A stretch of 64,000 nucleotides of DNA from contig NC_071332.1 in the NCBI RefSeq assembly GCF_010183535.1, positions 6,138,001 to 6,202,000 of the forward strand, written 5' to 3'. Positions 31,904 through 41,903 of the stretch are shown here, piece after piece. How positions within the stretch are numbered: the first letter of the stretch is position 1; each line of letters begins with the position of its first letter. Below the pieces are notes generated by a model that was not told where the DNA came from, did not search any database, and saw only the letters and a program-made list of their open reading frames with translations. Source of the DNA: Caenorhabditis remanei. Its lineage: Eukaryota; Nematoda; Chromadorea; Rhabditida; Rhabditidae. A program made the translations under genes and the position numbers.

Positions 31904-32468
31904 CAGGCTTAGTCGAGAAAAACTTTTCGGGGAAATCGAGAACAAAAAATGTCTCGAATTTTTTTTTCGGAAAATCGAGTACCCGAAATTTTTCCCGATT
32001 TTTTTTTCGAGAAATGGGGTTCCGTTTTTTTTCCGAGACTTTTTTCGGGGAAATCGAGAATTTTCTGGATATTCGGAAATTTCAAACTGACTTCAAATGA
32101 CTTAAAAGTACCTATTTTTCGATAGTTTCTTTTCATTAACATATTTTCACAACAAAAATATTTACAAAATAATTTTGTATTGGAATCTTTTTGCGGATTG
32201 AATTCGTGGGAATAGATTGTACGTTTCTTTCTTCCACCGCCAATTTCAGATAAGTATTTCGTATACTTTCCCATTCTCCAAATTTAGGATTTCTTTAGTT
32301 TTTTTGAACAAAGAACGAACCTTGAGACTGTTTTCAATCGTAGACTTGTCGATAAGCCTTTGAATATTACTGGAACAAAACATTTCTAAATTTCCCGATT
32401 TCGAAAAAAATTCCGTCGGGAAAACCGAGAAATTGAGTATACCGATTTCCCTATCTCGACCAAGCCTG
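31904..32468. mobile_element. 565-bp non-autonomous element with 8-bp TSD (hAT-like)
   Basis: The ends are inverted repeats CAGGCTTAGTCGAG and (complement) CAGGCTTGGTCGAG. They are flanked by an exact 8-bp duplication AGACGGAC at 31896-31903 and 32469-32476, which lies inside exon 3 of the FBXB pseudogene. An 8-bp duplication with CA-starting termini fits the hAT superfamily. The interior has poly-T and CGAGAAATTTTTC-type words on the left and right arms and no transposase. Confidence 0.82.
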
Positions 32469-33139
32469 AGACGGACAGCATAACCTTCACTTGCAGGACA
32501 GAAGAAATGACATTAGAGAGTCGGGACTATCTGATCAGAGACGGAGATGGTCAAGGAGCTACTGTAATGACATTTCCAATGTTTTTCTTGTTCGTCGTCT
32601 GGGATTCAACTGAAAACACGCATATAATGGGAAGCAAGAATGAATGAACCTGAGTATAAACGAAGTCTAAAAGACACCAACTAATCTTAAATATTCTTAC
32701 TATGTTTCGAGTGTTACTCTTTTCACAGACTGTTGTCATCTTCTCTTTTACTGTAATATCTATTTAATTTACCTAATCAACTATTTAATAGTAATATCTA
32801 TTATATTAAACTAATAAAACTTTTTTTTACTTTTCCACTTCCGTTTTGACCTAATTCAGAAAATTCAGAATATCATGAATTTGAAAATCTTGATCAATCC
32901 TAGTATTACAAAGTGTGGATCATCAATTTTGTGGTCGATGTGCACGAACTCTCCCAGAATAGTTGTTGTTCAAACAAGACAGCACCTACATACATTCAGG
33001 GATTTTGATATTGATGTATGTGTGTGTCTCTGTCTGTCTGTGTTATTGATTTGGCGTGTGCACATCATCTGAGTAACCAGTGGATACACTTTCTATTACC
33101 TCACATCTCTTTGTTATCCATTTCTTGAGTTTTTCAGCA

Positions 33140-34414
33140 ATGCGACTTCTCAACTTTCCAGCTGTAATTCTGAGGCAATTATTCGAAAACTTCAGTTTCG
33201 AAGAGCTGCTTATCTTATCATTTTGCTCCTATAGAATCAAAAGTTTGATTCGATCGATTCAAAAATATCGATTCAAAAAAATGAAAACGATCGCTTATTG
33301 TCTATCATCCGGAGACATGTTCGATATTACTTCAGACTCCTATTTTTTCGGAATGTTCACTTACCTGCAACTGCATTTAATGCCCGATTTGTATGACACC
33401 GGAGAACATACAAATCCGACGAAAATATTTGGAATGGAGCCAGGTACCGTATGCTGGTGAGTGTTCTACTTTTCAAATAAAAGTGTCCGCATGTTGGTTA
33501 ATTTTCTTTCCTCTTAGACTATTAGCAATTTTCAGCCTTAGTTATTCTACGTGTCCAAATGTATATTTATACCGAAAAAAGCAGAAAGAAGCCGTCATTC
33601 AAGGAGTTCATGAATACCTTTGTCAGTTTTTTGGATCTTCTATTAATTATACAATCCTATCGAAAAAAACAACGGAACTACCTCCAATTCTCAAAGGTGT
33701 CAGTGGCAGTGATTTCTGGATACCAGATGAAACAACACAAGAGGAGTTGGAATCTTATTTCAATGATTATCCTATCCAGAAACGTCTTAAACTACATGGC
33801 AAATTGAACCGCAGATTAATTCCAAATTCTGTTGTTTATCGAAATGAATACTTGGAACTCGACTGTTGTGGAAATTATGGAGAAGAGATGTTGCACAACT
33901 TCAAAGGAAGTCATCTTGTTTTTGTAAACACGAATTTCCGTGATTCTACTATTATTCAATTTTTAAACAAATGGAAGACTAATCAAGGATTTCAACATTT
34001 GAAATCATTCTCAATCGATTTGAATCTGCAACATGATAATATAATATTGTTCGACAAGAAGTTCGACCATTTGGAAATAAAGAGAAATATCGATGTAAGA
34101 CATCTGAAACCATCTGAAGACGCGCTGTTGGTTAAGTGGAGAGAGATGTAAGTTTTAATTAGGTTTCAGCTAGAAACGTTATGATAAATAATAAACAATT
34201 CATCTGAAAACACCCGACGATGCATGTTTTCAGAAAGACGGACAACATAACCCTCACTTGCAGGACAGAAGAAATGACATTAGAGAGTCGGGACTATCTG
34301 ATCAGAGACGGAGATGGTAAAGGAGCTACTGTAATGATATTTCCTATATTTTTCTCGTTCGTCGTCTGGGATTCAACTGAAAACACGCATATAATGGGAA
34401 GCAAGAATGAATGA
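33140..34414 (+). CDS. F-box protein, FBXB type (FBA_2 domain)
   Basis: Three exons (33140-33456, 33536-34147, 34234-34414) give 369 aa. The F-box spans residues 1-45 (MRLLNFPAVILRQLFENF). The FBA_2 region follows, with ELPPILKGVSGSDFWI, LHNFKGSHLVFVNTNF, IIQFLNKWKTNQGF and FSIDLNLQHDNIILF, and the last exon has DYLIRDGDGKGATV and FVVWDSTENTH. It is the longest intact copy of this local family and the best reference for the frameshift in the pseudogene at 30476. An SCF adaptor role is expected; the substrate is unknown. The start is preceded by TTTTTCAGCA, suggesting trans-splicing. Upstream sequence 32870-33139 repeats 30220-30475. Confidence 0.9.
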
Positions 34415-34625
34415 ACTCGAATATAAACGAAGTCTATGAGACACAGGCTGATCTTAATGGTTCTTATTATGTTTCGAGTGTTACTCTTTTCACAGACTGT
34501 TGTCATCTTCTCTTTTACTGTAATATCTTTTTATCTATTTAATAGTAATATCTATCATATCTACTTAATAAAACGTTTTTTTTTACTTTTAAACTTCCTT
34601 TTTAAGATACAAGTTCTCATTCGGA
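34415..34625. other. 3' flank of FBXB gene
   Basis: AT-rich flank with an AATAAA hexamer near 34567. It matches the flank after the FBXB gene at 19749-20973. Confidence 0.5.
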
Positions 34626-34803
34626 ATATCATGTAATCTCAATTAACAAAAGAGCAATTTACGGGAGAAGATTGATATCTGAACGTCTTCGAGATAACAA
34701 TTGAATAAATGAGGAAAACGTTTTCGAGGATATGATGATCATCTCCACTGATGAAACTCGATATTTTCGGGACGGTCAATGTCAGTTTCAATCAAAAATG
34801 TAG
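34626..34803 (+). pseudogene. TANGO2-like exon 4 fragment
   Basis: About 178 bp matching TANGO2-like exon 4, reading through RAIYGRRLISERLRDNN-like codons but with an in-frame stop (AATTGA) and ending in FQSKM then TAG. It occupies the same place after an FBXB gene as the fragment at 21207-21394, but is more decayed. Confidence 0.7.
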
Positions 34804-35291
34804 ATGACAATAGTCAATTATTTTCAGGAATTTTTATCAAATATCGAAAATGGGCTAGGAAGTTAGGATTTCCAGATTGATAGTTTCCCTCCAAACCTAA
34901 ATTTTGAACTAAAGACAACCTTTCTTTATTACTCCTCCTTGAAAAGTATAGATCAAAATATCAAAAAACTAATCAGAACTGATACATCAAACTAAATCTT
35001 CTCCCTCTAGGGAACTCTTCTCGAAAGCTAAATATTATCTTCGTCATTTGATATTTAGCTCTCCAGACTCTCTAATTTTCATCTTTTGTAGCTTATTAGC
35101 TACTGATTACTTATCCGTTTTCTTTCTCTTCTTTTTCCTTTTTTTCTCCCATTTGACGCTCGATTTTCTGATCTTTGTCGCTTTGTCTACTCTATAATTT
35201 GGGCAGTCCCCCTCTCTCTCTCATTCGGGTAGTCAGTTATTAACAAATTGATGGAAGAATCCTCGTTCTGAAAGTTCTCTCTATATATACA
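34804..35291. promoter_or_regulatory. Spacer and promoter of the chemoreceptor gene
   Basis: This 490-bp region includes the uninterrupted target site (AAAGACAACCTTTCTTTATT near 34911) that the LTR element hit in copy 1. A pyrimidine-rich run and CTATATATAC lie just before the receptor ATG. No gene is seen. Confidence 0.5.
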
Positions 35292-36624
35292 ATGTCACAA
35301 AAGACCACCCAAATTGCAAATTCTGCAGTTGAAACCTACATAAAAATATTAGAAATTGTATATCCAACATTCCTGGGCACCACACTAATTCCTCATGCGA
35401 TTCTTCTGTTATTCATCATTGTCTTCTCTCCTTGTCATCTGAAATTCCTACGTATTCTTCTTTTCAAAACCTCGATATTCGATGTGTTGGCTACAGTAAT
35501 CAATTTCTATATTCAACCGAGAATACTGGCAGACAGGAAGGAGAACATTCCAGTGTATTGCTATGGACTTTGTAGAGAAATGAACACACAATTATGTTTC
35601 TCTTTGTATATGGCGTGGCAGGTGAGTCATTTGACTTTTGGAAGAATTCCAAAAGAGGAGATAATGGATTTGAAACTTGGAAGCATAGCTACAGTATACT
35701 AAAGCATTAATCCGACTGAGAATTCCATATTCAAAATGAAAATCCTCCATCTGAATTCCCATTTTTCCGTTCAAATTTCCAGACCCTCAGCCTCGCTGTT
35801 GGAATCTCCATGTCCTACACTCTATTCTTTAAGTATCATAAAATAAACGGAAAAGGTCCACTTGTCGGTTGGCGAATGTTCATTTCCATGTTTCTTTTCT
35901 ACATCCCATGCTTCATTTCTACGGTATCTCAATCTCTTTTCGTTCCCTTTAATTATTTCTCTTTCCATTTTCAGATCTGCTCCATCATTATTGTCCTTCG
36001 AAACACTCTGCCGCCAATGAGCAGGAAAATTGATGATGAAGATGATGACGAAGTCGAGATCACTGACACGAGATACAGTGAAATCGGAAGAATGACATTA
36101 GGAGAAATTCCGAATAAAGTGAATTTTGCAATGATGTCCTATGGGATTTACTTCTCTCCTATCCTCGCCTTCTGGTTTCGATGGTAAACGACACTTCCCT
36201 GAAATCAATACTCATATGAATAATTATTCAGGAAATCTAACAAAAACTTGAAGACAACAATTTCTGGAGCCTCTCCTTATCTTCAGTACCACGCTAAAAG
36301 TGTGATGACTGGGTTGGCTCTTCAAGTTTTTATGCATTTCATATTCTACATTCCCTTGTTCTCTTTGTATTTGTATTCTTTGTACACAGGTTGTTTTTGC
36401 ATCGTCTTCTCATTTCACAGCTTGATTTTCCAGGAACCGAGATACTGTTCCAACAGTTCTTCCTGGCCATGTCTCCAAATCTTGCTGCAACATTCGATCC
36501 ACTCATCAACCTCTATTACGTTGTTCCATATCGAATGCGAATCAAATCTTGGTTTGAAAGGAGCCAACCGCAACAGACCAGCCCTCTACGAGTTGCATCT
36601 ATAACACCGTCAGCAATTGGATAG
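35292..36624 (+). CDS. Seven-transmembrane chemoreceptor (SRD-like)
   Basis: Five exons (35292-35621, 35783-35923, 35975-36183, 36232-36389, 36434-36624) give 342 aa. Hydrophobic segments appear in order: around residues 20-45 (IPHAILLLFIIVFSPC), 55-75 (ILLFKTSIFDVLATVINFY), 98-122 (TLSLAVGISMSYTLFF), 135-160, 200-225, 245-270 and 285-305. The end of the last helix reads DPLINLYYVVPYR, the place where nematode receptors of the SRD/STR group carry a P-Y-R motif. Such receptors sit in ciliated sensory neurons and detect chemical cues; the ligand is unknown. The family assignment (srd rather than another sr family) is by motif resemblance only. The duplicated copy at 24839 is broken. Confidence 0.82.
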
Positions 36625-37290
36625 ATAATTTAATGGGGCCGAAAAGAAACATGAATAGGAAATAAATAATTATAATGGTGGCATTACTGTTGAGAGAGCA
36701 GCCAAAGTTAGCGGTCGTTGACTAACTGTCTCTCTCAAAGAGAAATTAGACTCATCCCAAATGAAGCACTGAGAAATTGTTCGGTACAAGATATCAAAAG
36801 CTGAAAATTCAATGCGTCTTTAATTTTTTCGTGTATAATACTGTATCATACACAAAAAATTAACGGCGGATTGAATTTTCAGCTTGCGATATCTTGTGCC
36901 GAAAAATTTCTCAGTGCATTTCCCTACTGTACAAAATAGCAGAATATGAATAAAACATTCAACTGCATTCATAAATAGAATTAAATAGCATTTAATGGTA
37001 CAAGTTTTCTAATTTAATTTAGTGATTTTTTCTATTTCAAAATTGGGGTTTTCCTACCTTCGCCATTCCGCCATTTATCCAGGGGGCACTTTGACCAATG
37101 CGTCTTTCTTTTCTGTCGCTTGATTTTCGACGATTTCTTCCGTTGTTGCTTTTTTCTGAACAATCACAGCTCCTGAAAATCAGAATGCAGAATGCTTTTC
37201 ACATTTTTTTTTGTTTTATTTTTCTGCACCAGCCCCGTCTTCGGTGGTTCATCCTTTTTTTAAATCTAGGAGATACAAGGAGCTTCATGT
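36625..37290. repeat. Flank duplication enclosing an inserted segment
   Basis: The receptor 3' flank word TTTAATGGGACCGAAAAG with the following AACATGAATAGGAAATAAAT appears at 36629-36666 and again at 37290-37329. The corresponding place in copy 1 (25368-25410) has it once. The ~620 bp between the two occurrences is therefore an insertion or local rearrangement specific to copy 2. It includes a palindromic element and no credible gene. Confidence 0.65.
36759..36923. mobile_element. ~160-bp palindromic element
   Basis: A near-perfect hairpin: the left arm GCACTGAGAAATTGTTCGG and the right arm CCGAAAAATTTCTCAGTGC are complementary, as are AAAAGCTGAAAATTCAAT and ATTGAATTTTCAGCTTG. Arms of roughly 75 bp meet near 36840. 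It has the form of a foldback MITE. No target duplication could be fixed. Confidence 0.7.
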
Positions 37291-37480
37291 ATTTAATGGG
37301 ACCGAAAAGAAACATGAATAGGAAATAAATAATAATGGTGGCACTATTCGAAAGCAATGTTACACAGAAATTAAACAGGAAAACATTATGAAGAAGGGAA
37401 AAATGATATGAGTGGACAGGAAAGGGAAAAACAACCAAAATGCAGATTATCGAGACAAGCGATAGTTAATTATTCCAAGT

Positions 37481-38485
37481 TTATGCTCTGACGAATGAGG
37501 CGATCTCATGGACTCCGAAATCTTCATTGTACGATGATGTCGTCACGAACGATACTTCTTGCCTGGAGAAAAAAGGAAATTTCAAAAACATCGACCAACA
37601 AAACACATACTTTTTGAGATCCTCCCAGCTGAAATCAACACCAGTATCTGTCAATGTGGCTCTCTTCTCATCGGATCCATCGGTACCCATCAAAGCGGCG
37701 GCACGTGACTTGTTAATGAGACCGATTTCCTTCTCCAAACTGTTACGAATTACTTTCTCGGTCTTGGCAAGTGTAAGGTCTTGTTTGTGACAAGCAATGA
37801 GAATTGGCACCTGAAAAATAACCGAATTCAGCTTTAAAAGTTTTTCGATCGATTTCTGATTTACCTTGTCAACATTTTCTAACGCAACAAGATAGAAAAG
37901 TTCTGCAACATCCCGAGAGTTCTTCGAGAAAGCGGCAGAATCAACGACGAACACAATTCGAAGAATCGAGCCACTCTGAAATTCTTTCTAGTTAAATTTG
38001 ATTTTCACATAGAAACGCTCACGTGAATCAGGTCGATGAGTTTCTGACGTAATCTGTCATTTCCGGGATAGTCGATGATCTAAAAGTACAAGTTTTATGT
38101 CAGCTCAAGCTTCAGACACTTCTAGCTTACTTCTCTCTCCTTATCCTTGATTCTCAACGTAATTTTGTTCTCGACCATCGAAGAAAACGTCTTTGTGGTA
38201 GTTGCTGGAATTGAGAAAATCAGGTTTGTTTTTTAATTTTTACTTACGATATTCAGCCTCTTTTTGAGACAATTGAGTGAAAATTGTAGTTTTTCCTGAA
38301 TCCATTAATCCCACGAATAGTACTCTATTCTTGTTTGATGAGCGCAGACTCTGAACATTTTTTCAAATTGTTTTGAATGTTTTCTGAATTACAAGTCTTA
38401 CCTTGAACACTAAAAGCAAAATAGTGAGCAGTCCGACAAGTGCTGCCACCAGAATACCGATCGTAGTCGGATCGTTGAAATCCAT
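37481..38485 (-). CDS. Signal recognition particle receptor subunit beta
   Basis: Seven exons (38402-38485, 38248-38350, 38131-38204, 38023-38079, 37865-37975, 37611-37810, 37481-37562) give 236 aa. The protein is the membrane-anchored GTPase that holds SRP receptor alpha at the endoplasmic reticulum during co-translational targeting. A single N-terminal membrane segment (residues ~9-27, GILVAALVGLLTILLLV) is followed by the P-loop GLMDSGKT (42-49), the switch I threonine in PTTT, the switch II motif DYPG, and CHKQDL in the place of the NKxD-type guanine motif. The short C-terminal exon ends VHEIASFVRA. It is the complete copy; the one at 25558-26285 lacks exons 1-2. In C. elegans the orthologue lies near lin-46, as here (recalled). 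Confidence 0.93.
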
Positions 38486-38667
38486 TCTGAATGTTTTCAG
38501 TGAGATTTCGTTGTTATTATTGACGAGCAAAGAAAATTCAGATAAACTTATTGGAATAAACCAAATTGTTCAAGCAACAAGATAACGAGTAGGTTTCAAA
38601 ATGGTTTATAAGTACAAAACAACGAATAACAAATCTAAAGACCTAAATAAAAGATCGACCGGTAAAG

Positions 38668-39108
38668 CTAGTTTTCGATGTTGTAGATTCCTCTGATTCG
38701 TTTCGGCAGTTCCGTCTTTCCCTTCACTCGCTTCACTTCTTCGAATAGACATGACTTTCCGTCTGAAAACGAATAATTGATGAACAATCGGAAATCAACG
38801 TTGCAAAGAGAGATTTTAGCTATATCTTTGAAATTGAAGTGCGTGAATTGGCCTTACGAGCAAGCTTGAAAAACTTTATAAAACAAGAACGTTGGACAAC
38901 ACTTTTAGTATACCAAAACTCAAATTAAAACTTACATGCTGGGTCATAGAAAATTCCGGCGAACTTATCTGCTGCTCGTTCTCTCACCCATACTCTTGTC
39001 GACCCGGTTATCACGCTGGCGAGTTGTACAATCACGTATCTGAATAATAATAGATATAAAACGTTTTTTAATATTTTCTGTCAGTACTCACTTTGACTTG
39101 GCTCCCAT
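38668..39108 (-). CDS. Mitochondrial ribosomal protein L33-like
   Basis: Three small exons (39092-39108, 38936-39039, 38668-38762) give 71 aa, close to the ~65 aa of bL33m. The sequence MGAKSKYVIVQLASVITGST, FYDPAYGKSCLFEEVKRVKG follows the L33 layout: a basic start, a hydrophobic strand with a T-G pair, then YDP, LF-E-K and a basic tail. bL33 is part of the large ribosomal subunit; the nematode copy would act in mitochondria. The zinc-binding cysteines of some L33 proteins are absent, as in mitochondrial forms. Because it is short and assigned by pattern, the name is tentative, but the three exons and clean frame make the gene itself secure. It follows the SRP receptor beta gene on the same strand with an upstream spacer of about 180 bp. 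Confidence 0.65.
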
Positions 39109-40148
39109 ATCTGGCTGGAGGGGCGGTTTAACTCTGAAAATTGGTTTTAAGTTGATAATTATTGAGTGTAGTTGTAATTTTAAACGGAAACTTTAAAAAT
39201 TAATTTAAGATCTTGAAAAGCTGAAATTCTGGCAAGCTGCCAAATTGCCACTTTTTTCCGTACGTAAACACGCCGGTCCGCAACTGCGCGTCAATGCCTC
39301 ATAAATTACGCGCAAACCCTCCCTCTCATCAGAGAGAGTTACGGTAAAGGTGATAAGCTATCAGAAATTCAAGAGAGGAATTAAACAAAAGAAGAACATG
39401 AATAAATTGGAATTTGGACAAAAACGACACAGTTAAAGTACACATGTTTCCCATTAATCTTCCGTTTAGGCCCCTCTCCACTATTCCTTTGTTCTCTTGG
39501 ATCCAATGTTGCATCCCAAGGAGTCACACAATTCAGCTCAGATGTTTTGCCAAATCTCTCAACGTTTAAACTCATAAAACCGTTAACATCCATGCCTTCT
39601 CATCTTTCACCCTTTGAGGTCATCCTCTGTCATTCTTATTGCCCTCTGCGTTGGAAAAACACCTCAACTTCTTCGAATTCGTCCTTGGAAAAGTCGCAAA
39701 AAGACCTTTTTCCTCACTGGTCGATTCTACCTCATTTCGAAAGGACATTTTGTGATCGAGCCGATTCCAATCGTTGTCCTTCTCAAAAAACCTGATTTAA
39801 CATGAATAAATCGCGAAAGGCATTGTCTAAGATTGAATGGCAGAAGATAAAGAGAATGAAAGTGCATCATTTGAAACCGTTCCACCGTTCTTCTTCTTGT
39901 TTCGTTTAATGAAATTCTCATGTTGAAACTAAATTATTCAAAACTGATTCAGAAAATGAGTGGTTCTGATTTGACTTGTAACATATATTTTATTGAAACC
40001 TAGAGACGCTTTTGCTGTTGTAGCTCAAGCGGTTGCGTAGATGGGTGCCACGCAACAGCCATATATTTAGTTTGATGTTTGTCTTGTAGACTTTTGCTTT
40101 TCTTCCTTGGAGTATTTTCATTTATATTTCTATATTTCATGTTTTCAG
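39109..40148. promoter_or_regulatory. Divergent region upstream of lin-46
   Basis: About 1 kb between the L33-like gene (minus) and lin-46 (plus). Short frames at 39550-39800 show no splice support. A hairpin with a 7-bp stem (GTTGCGT at 40032-40038, ACGCAAC at 40050-40056) lies about 90 bp before the lin-46 leader. An acceptor-like TTTTCAG at 40142-40148 marks the probable trans-splice site. Confidence 0.5.
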
Positions 40149-40184
40149 GTAAAACCAAGAATTGTATCAGTGGGAGTCAATCCA
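40149..40184 (+). promoter_or_regulatory. lin-46: lin-46 5' UTR with GGAG motif
   Basis: The 36 bases between the acceptor TTTTCAG (ending 40148) and the ATG at 40185 would be the whole leader of an SL1 trans-spliced lin-46 message. They contain GGGAGTCAA, with a GGAG core 10-13 bases before the ATG. In C. elegans the RNA-binding protein LIN-28 represses lin-46 through its short 5' UTR, and GGAG is the LIN-28 core recognition word. Presence of the motif here is seen; its use is inferred. Confidence 0.6.
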
Positions 40185-41553
40185 ATGAATTCTGCAGGAT
40201 TTCCTAAAGTTTGAAAACTTGGTATTTTTCAGTTGAAGTCTCCTGTTTCTTTTCAGACTGTCTCGATAGAAGAAGCATTTCGAACTCTAGAAGTTCTATC
40301 GAAAAGATATCCGCCACAACCGAAGACTGTACACGTGGCACGTCTACAACCCGGTAGAGTTCTTGCAGAAGATATCGAGGCAGTTGAAGACATTCCTGCA
40401 GAAAGAAAATCAATCGTTGATGGATTTGCTATAATAGGTATGTTACTGTAGGATTAGTGCACACTCAATGTTTTTGTTCTAGTCAATAAACCTGGAACGA
40501 AGAGAAGAATCGTTGGATCATCCACTGCTGTAACACCATACGACGCTCAATTGCAACAAGGAGAATGCGTTAGAATCACCAACGGAGGGGTGGTGCCAGA
40601 TGGAGCGGATACTGTAGTTCCGTTTGAAGATGTGCTTTTATATGGAGAAATGGATAGTATCGAAGTTATTACTAAACTGGATAAAGGAGAAAATATTAGG
40701 TAATTTTTGGATTTTCGAAATGAAAAGCTTCCTTTTTTCAGAGAAAGAGGATCGGAGGCAAATGTTGGAGACATCTTGCTGAGAGATGGTTATCGACTGG
40801 ACTCAATTTCAATCGGATTGATTTATAAACTTGGAATCTCTCAAGTTGAAATATACAAGAAGCCACGTGTTTCTCTGATTTCAATTGGAAATGAGAGTAG
40901 TCATCAGAGAATGAATGGGAATTTCAATCGTTCTCAGCTTCTTGCACTGTTCAAAATTCAGGGATTCAAATCGATCGATGCTGGAGAATGTGCAGATATA
41001 CTGGTTGAAATTGAGAAGAAATTGAATACAGCTGCAGAATTTTCCTGTGTCATTGTGGCTACAGGAGGGTATGAACAAATTCTGAATCTTGCGGAAAAAC
41101 TGAATCTAACTGTAAGATCTGAATAAAAATAGTACACGTTACTACAGTTATTTATTGCAGGTGGCATTTAACAAAATTTCTTCAAATCCGGGAAAATTTG
41201 CGTTTGCACATGGAAGCATCAAGAATAAACCAGTGTTTCTATGTGTTTTGCCTCAAAAACCGGCATCTGCATGGATCGGAGCAAACCTATTTGTCTCCCC
41301 TTTTCTCCGAGCAATGGAAGGAAGAACTGTCACAAATGGAATGCGCTGGAAATCAAAGCTGGCAGAATCTATACCGAAAAGCTGTGAAACACGTTTTGTA
41401 CGAGTTCAAAGCGAATTTATAAATGGGAAATTGATATCGACACCTGCTTCGTCTGATATTTTCAGCAGAGCCAATTCTATTCTTAAAATCCCTGCAAATT
41501 TTGCTTACTCTGCAAAGGATACGGTTAATGTCCTTCTCGTTGAATCACCATAA
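40185..41553 (+). CDS. lin-46: LIN-46, gephyrin/MoeA-like heterochronic protein
   Basis: Five exons (40185-40208, 40257-40437, 40483-40699, 40742-41111, 41161-41553) give 394 aa, about the length of C. elegans LIN-46. The fold is MoeA/gephyrin E domain: SIEEAFRTLEVLSKR, RVLAEDIEAVEDIPA, DGFAII, VRITNGGVVPDGADTVVP and REGS-like RERGSEANVGD near the middle. The catalytic TGGVSMG loop of molybdenum insertases is degenerate (ATGGYEQIL), and the SxGDE motif reads SIGNES, so molybdate insertion is unlikely. This loss is what separates LIN-46 from the true cofactor enzyme MOC-1. LIN-46 acts late in the heterochronic pathway downstream of LIN-28, limiting nuclear Hunchback-like HBL-1. Exon 1 is just eight codons; this start was chosen from the 36-nt leader and acceptor. 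A functional MoeA paralogue is the less likely alternative. Confidence 0.85.
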
Positions 41554-41903
41554 TGATACTCTCTCATTTTTGATATTATCCTATTCGCAACGGTCTTCTA
41601 TATTTTATTCGGTGCTTTCTCATTATATTTATCACTTTAAATAAACTTTTTCATCAAGAAAACCTGCAAAAAACTAAAAAACTGAAATGGTCTTCAAACT
41701 TTGAAATTCCCCCGTGTTTGAGTCTCCCGCGCAAAGGTTCATGTTCACCGCGCGCCGTGTTTGCAGACTCAATTGATTTCATTTTCGACGAAACCCGCAT
41801 AATTAGAGCATTTGAGCTGGCAAAAACTGAACAACTCATCAGTTTTGAGTTGCATTTTTTTCTCAATTTTCCCCTAATCCATAAGATTGGCAGTACCTGG
41901 GTA
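41554..41903. other. 3' flank of lin-46
   Basis: The first 100 bp carry an AATAAA near 41639, the likely lin-46 poly-A signal. Beyond it I see no gene before the C-rich repeat block. Confidence 0.5.

Larger units (their letters stand above)
30476..32647 (+). pseudogene. FBXB-type F-box pseudogene with two element insertions
   Basis: Exon 1 (30476-30783) and exon 2 (30863-31478) match the FBXB gene at 33140-34414. Exon 2 is one base out of frame: between the words TTTCAA and CTGCAA it has 31 bases where the intact copy has 30, which leads to a stop at about 31366. Intron 2 carries a 323-bp inverted-repeat element (31519-31841). Exon 3 is split by a 565-bp element (31904-32468) with an 8-bp target duplication. 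The remainder of exon 3 (CRTEEMTLESRDYLIRDGDG) resumes at 32469 and ends with the usual stop. The F-box itself is intact, so a truncated F-box protein could still be made. Confidence 0.87.

Noticed and set aside
36759..36923. microRNA precursor
   Set aside because: The hairpin is too long and too perfect (arms of about 75 bp), and the insert is absent from the sister locus; a foldback element explains it better.
37098..37328. 76-codon plus-strand frame after the receptor gene
   Set aside because: It falls in the copy-2-specific insert, is poly-T and phenylalanine rich, and has no splice sites or matching frame elsewhere.
39547..39805. Two overlapping plus-strand frames between the L33-like gene and lin-46
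   Set aside because: No acceptor or donor links either frame to lin-46, and the translations show no family features.
40007..40060. tRNA-like or small RNA gene upstream of lin-46
   Set aside because: The hairpin and the word GTAGCTCAAGCGG recall a tRNA D-arm, but no anticodon arm, T-arm or acceptor stem can be formed.
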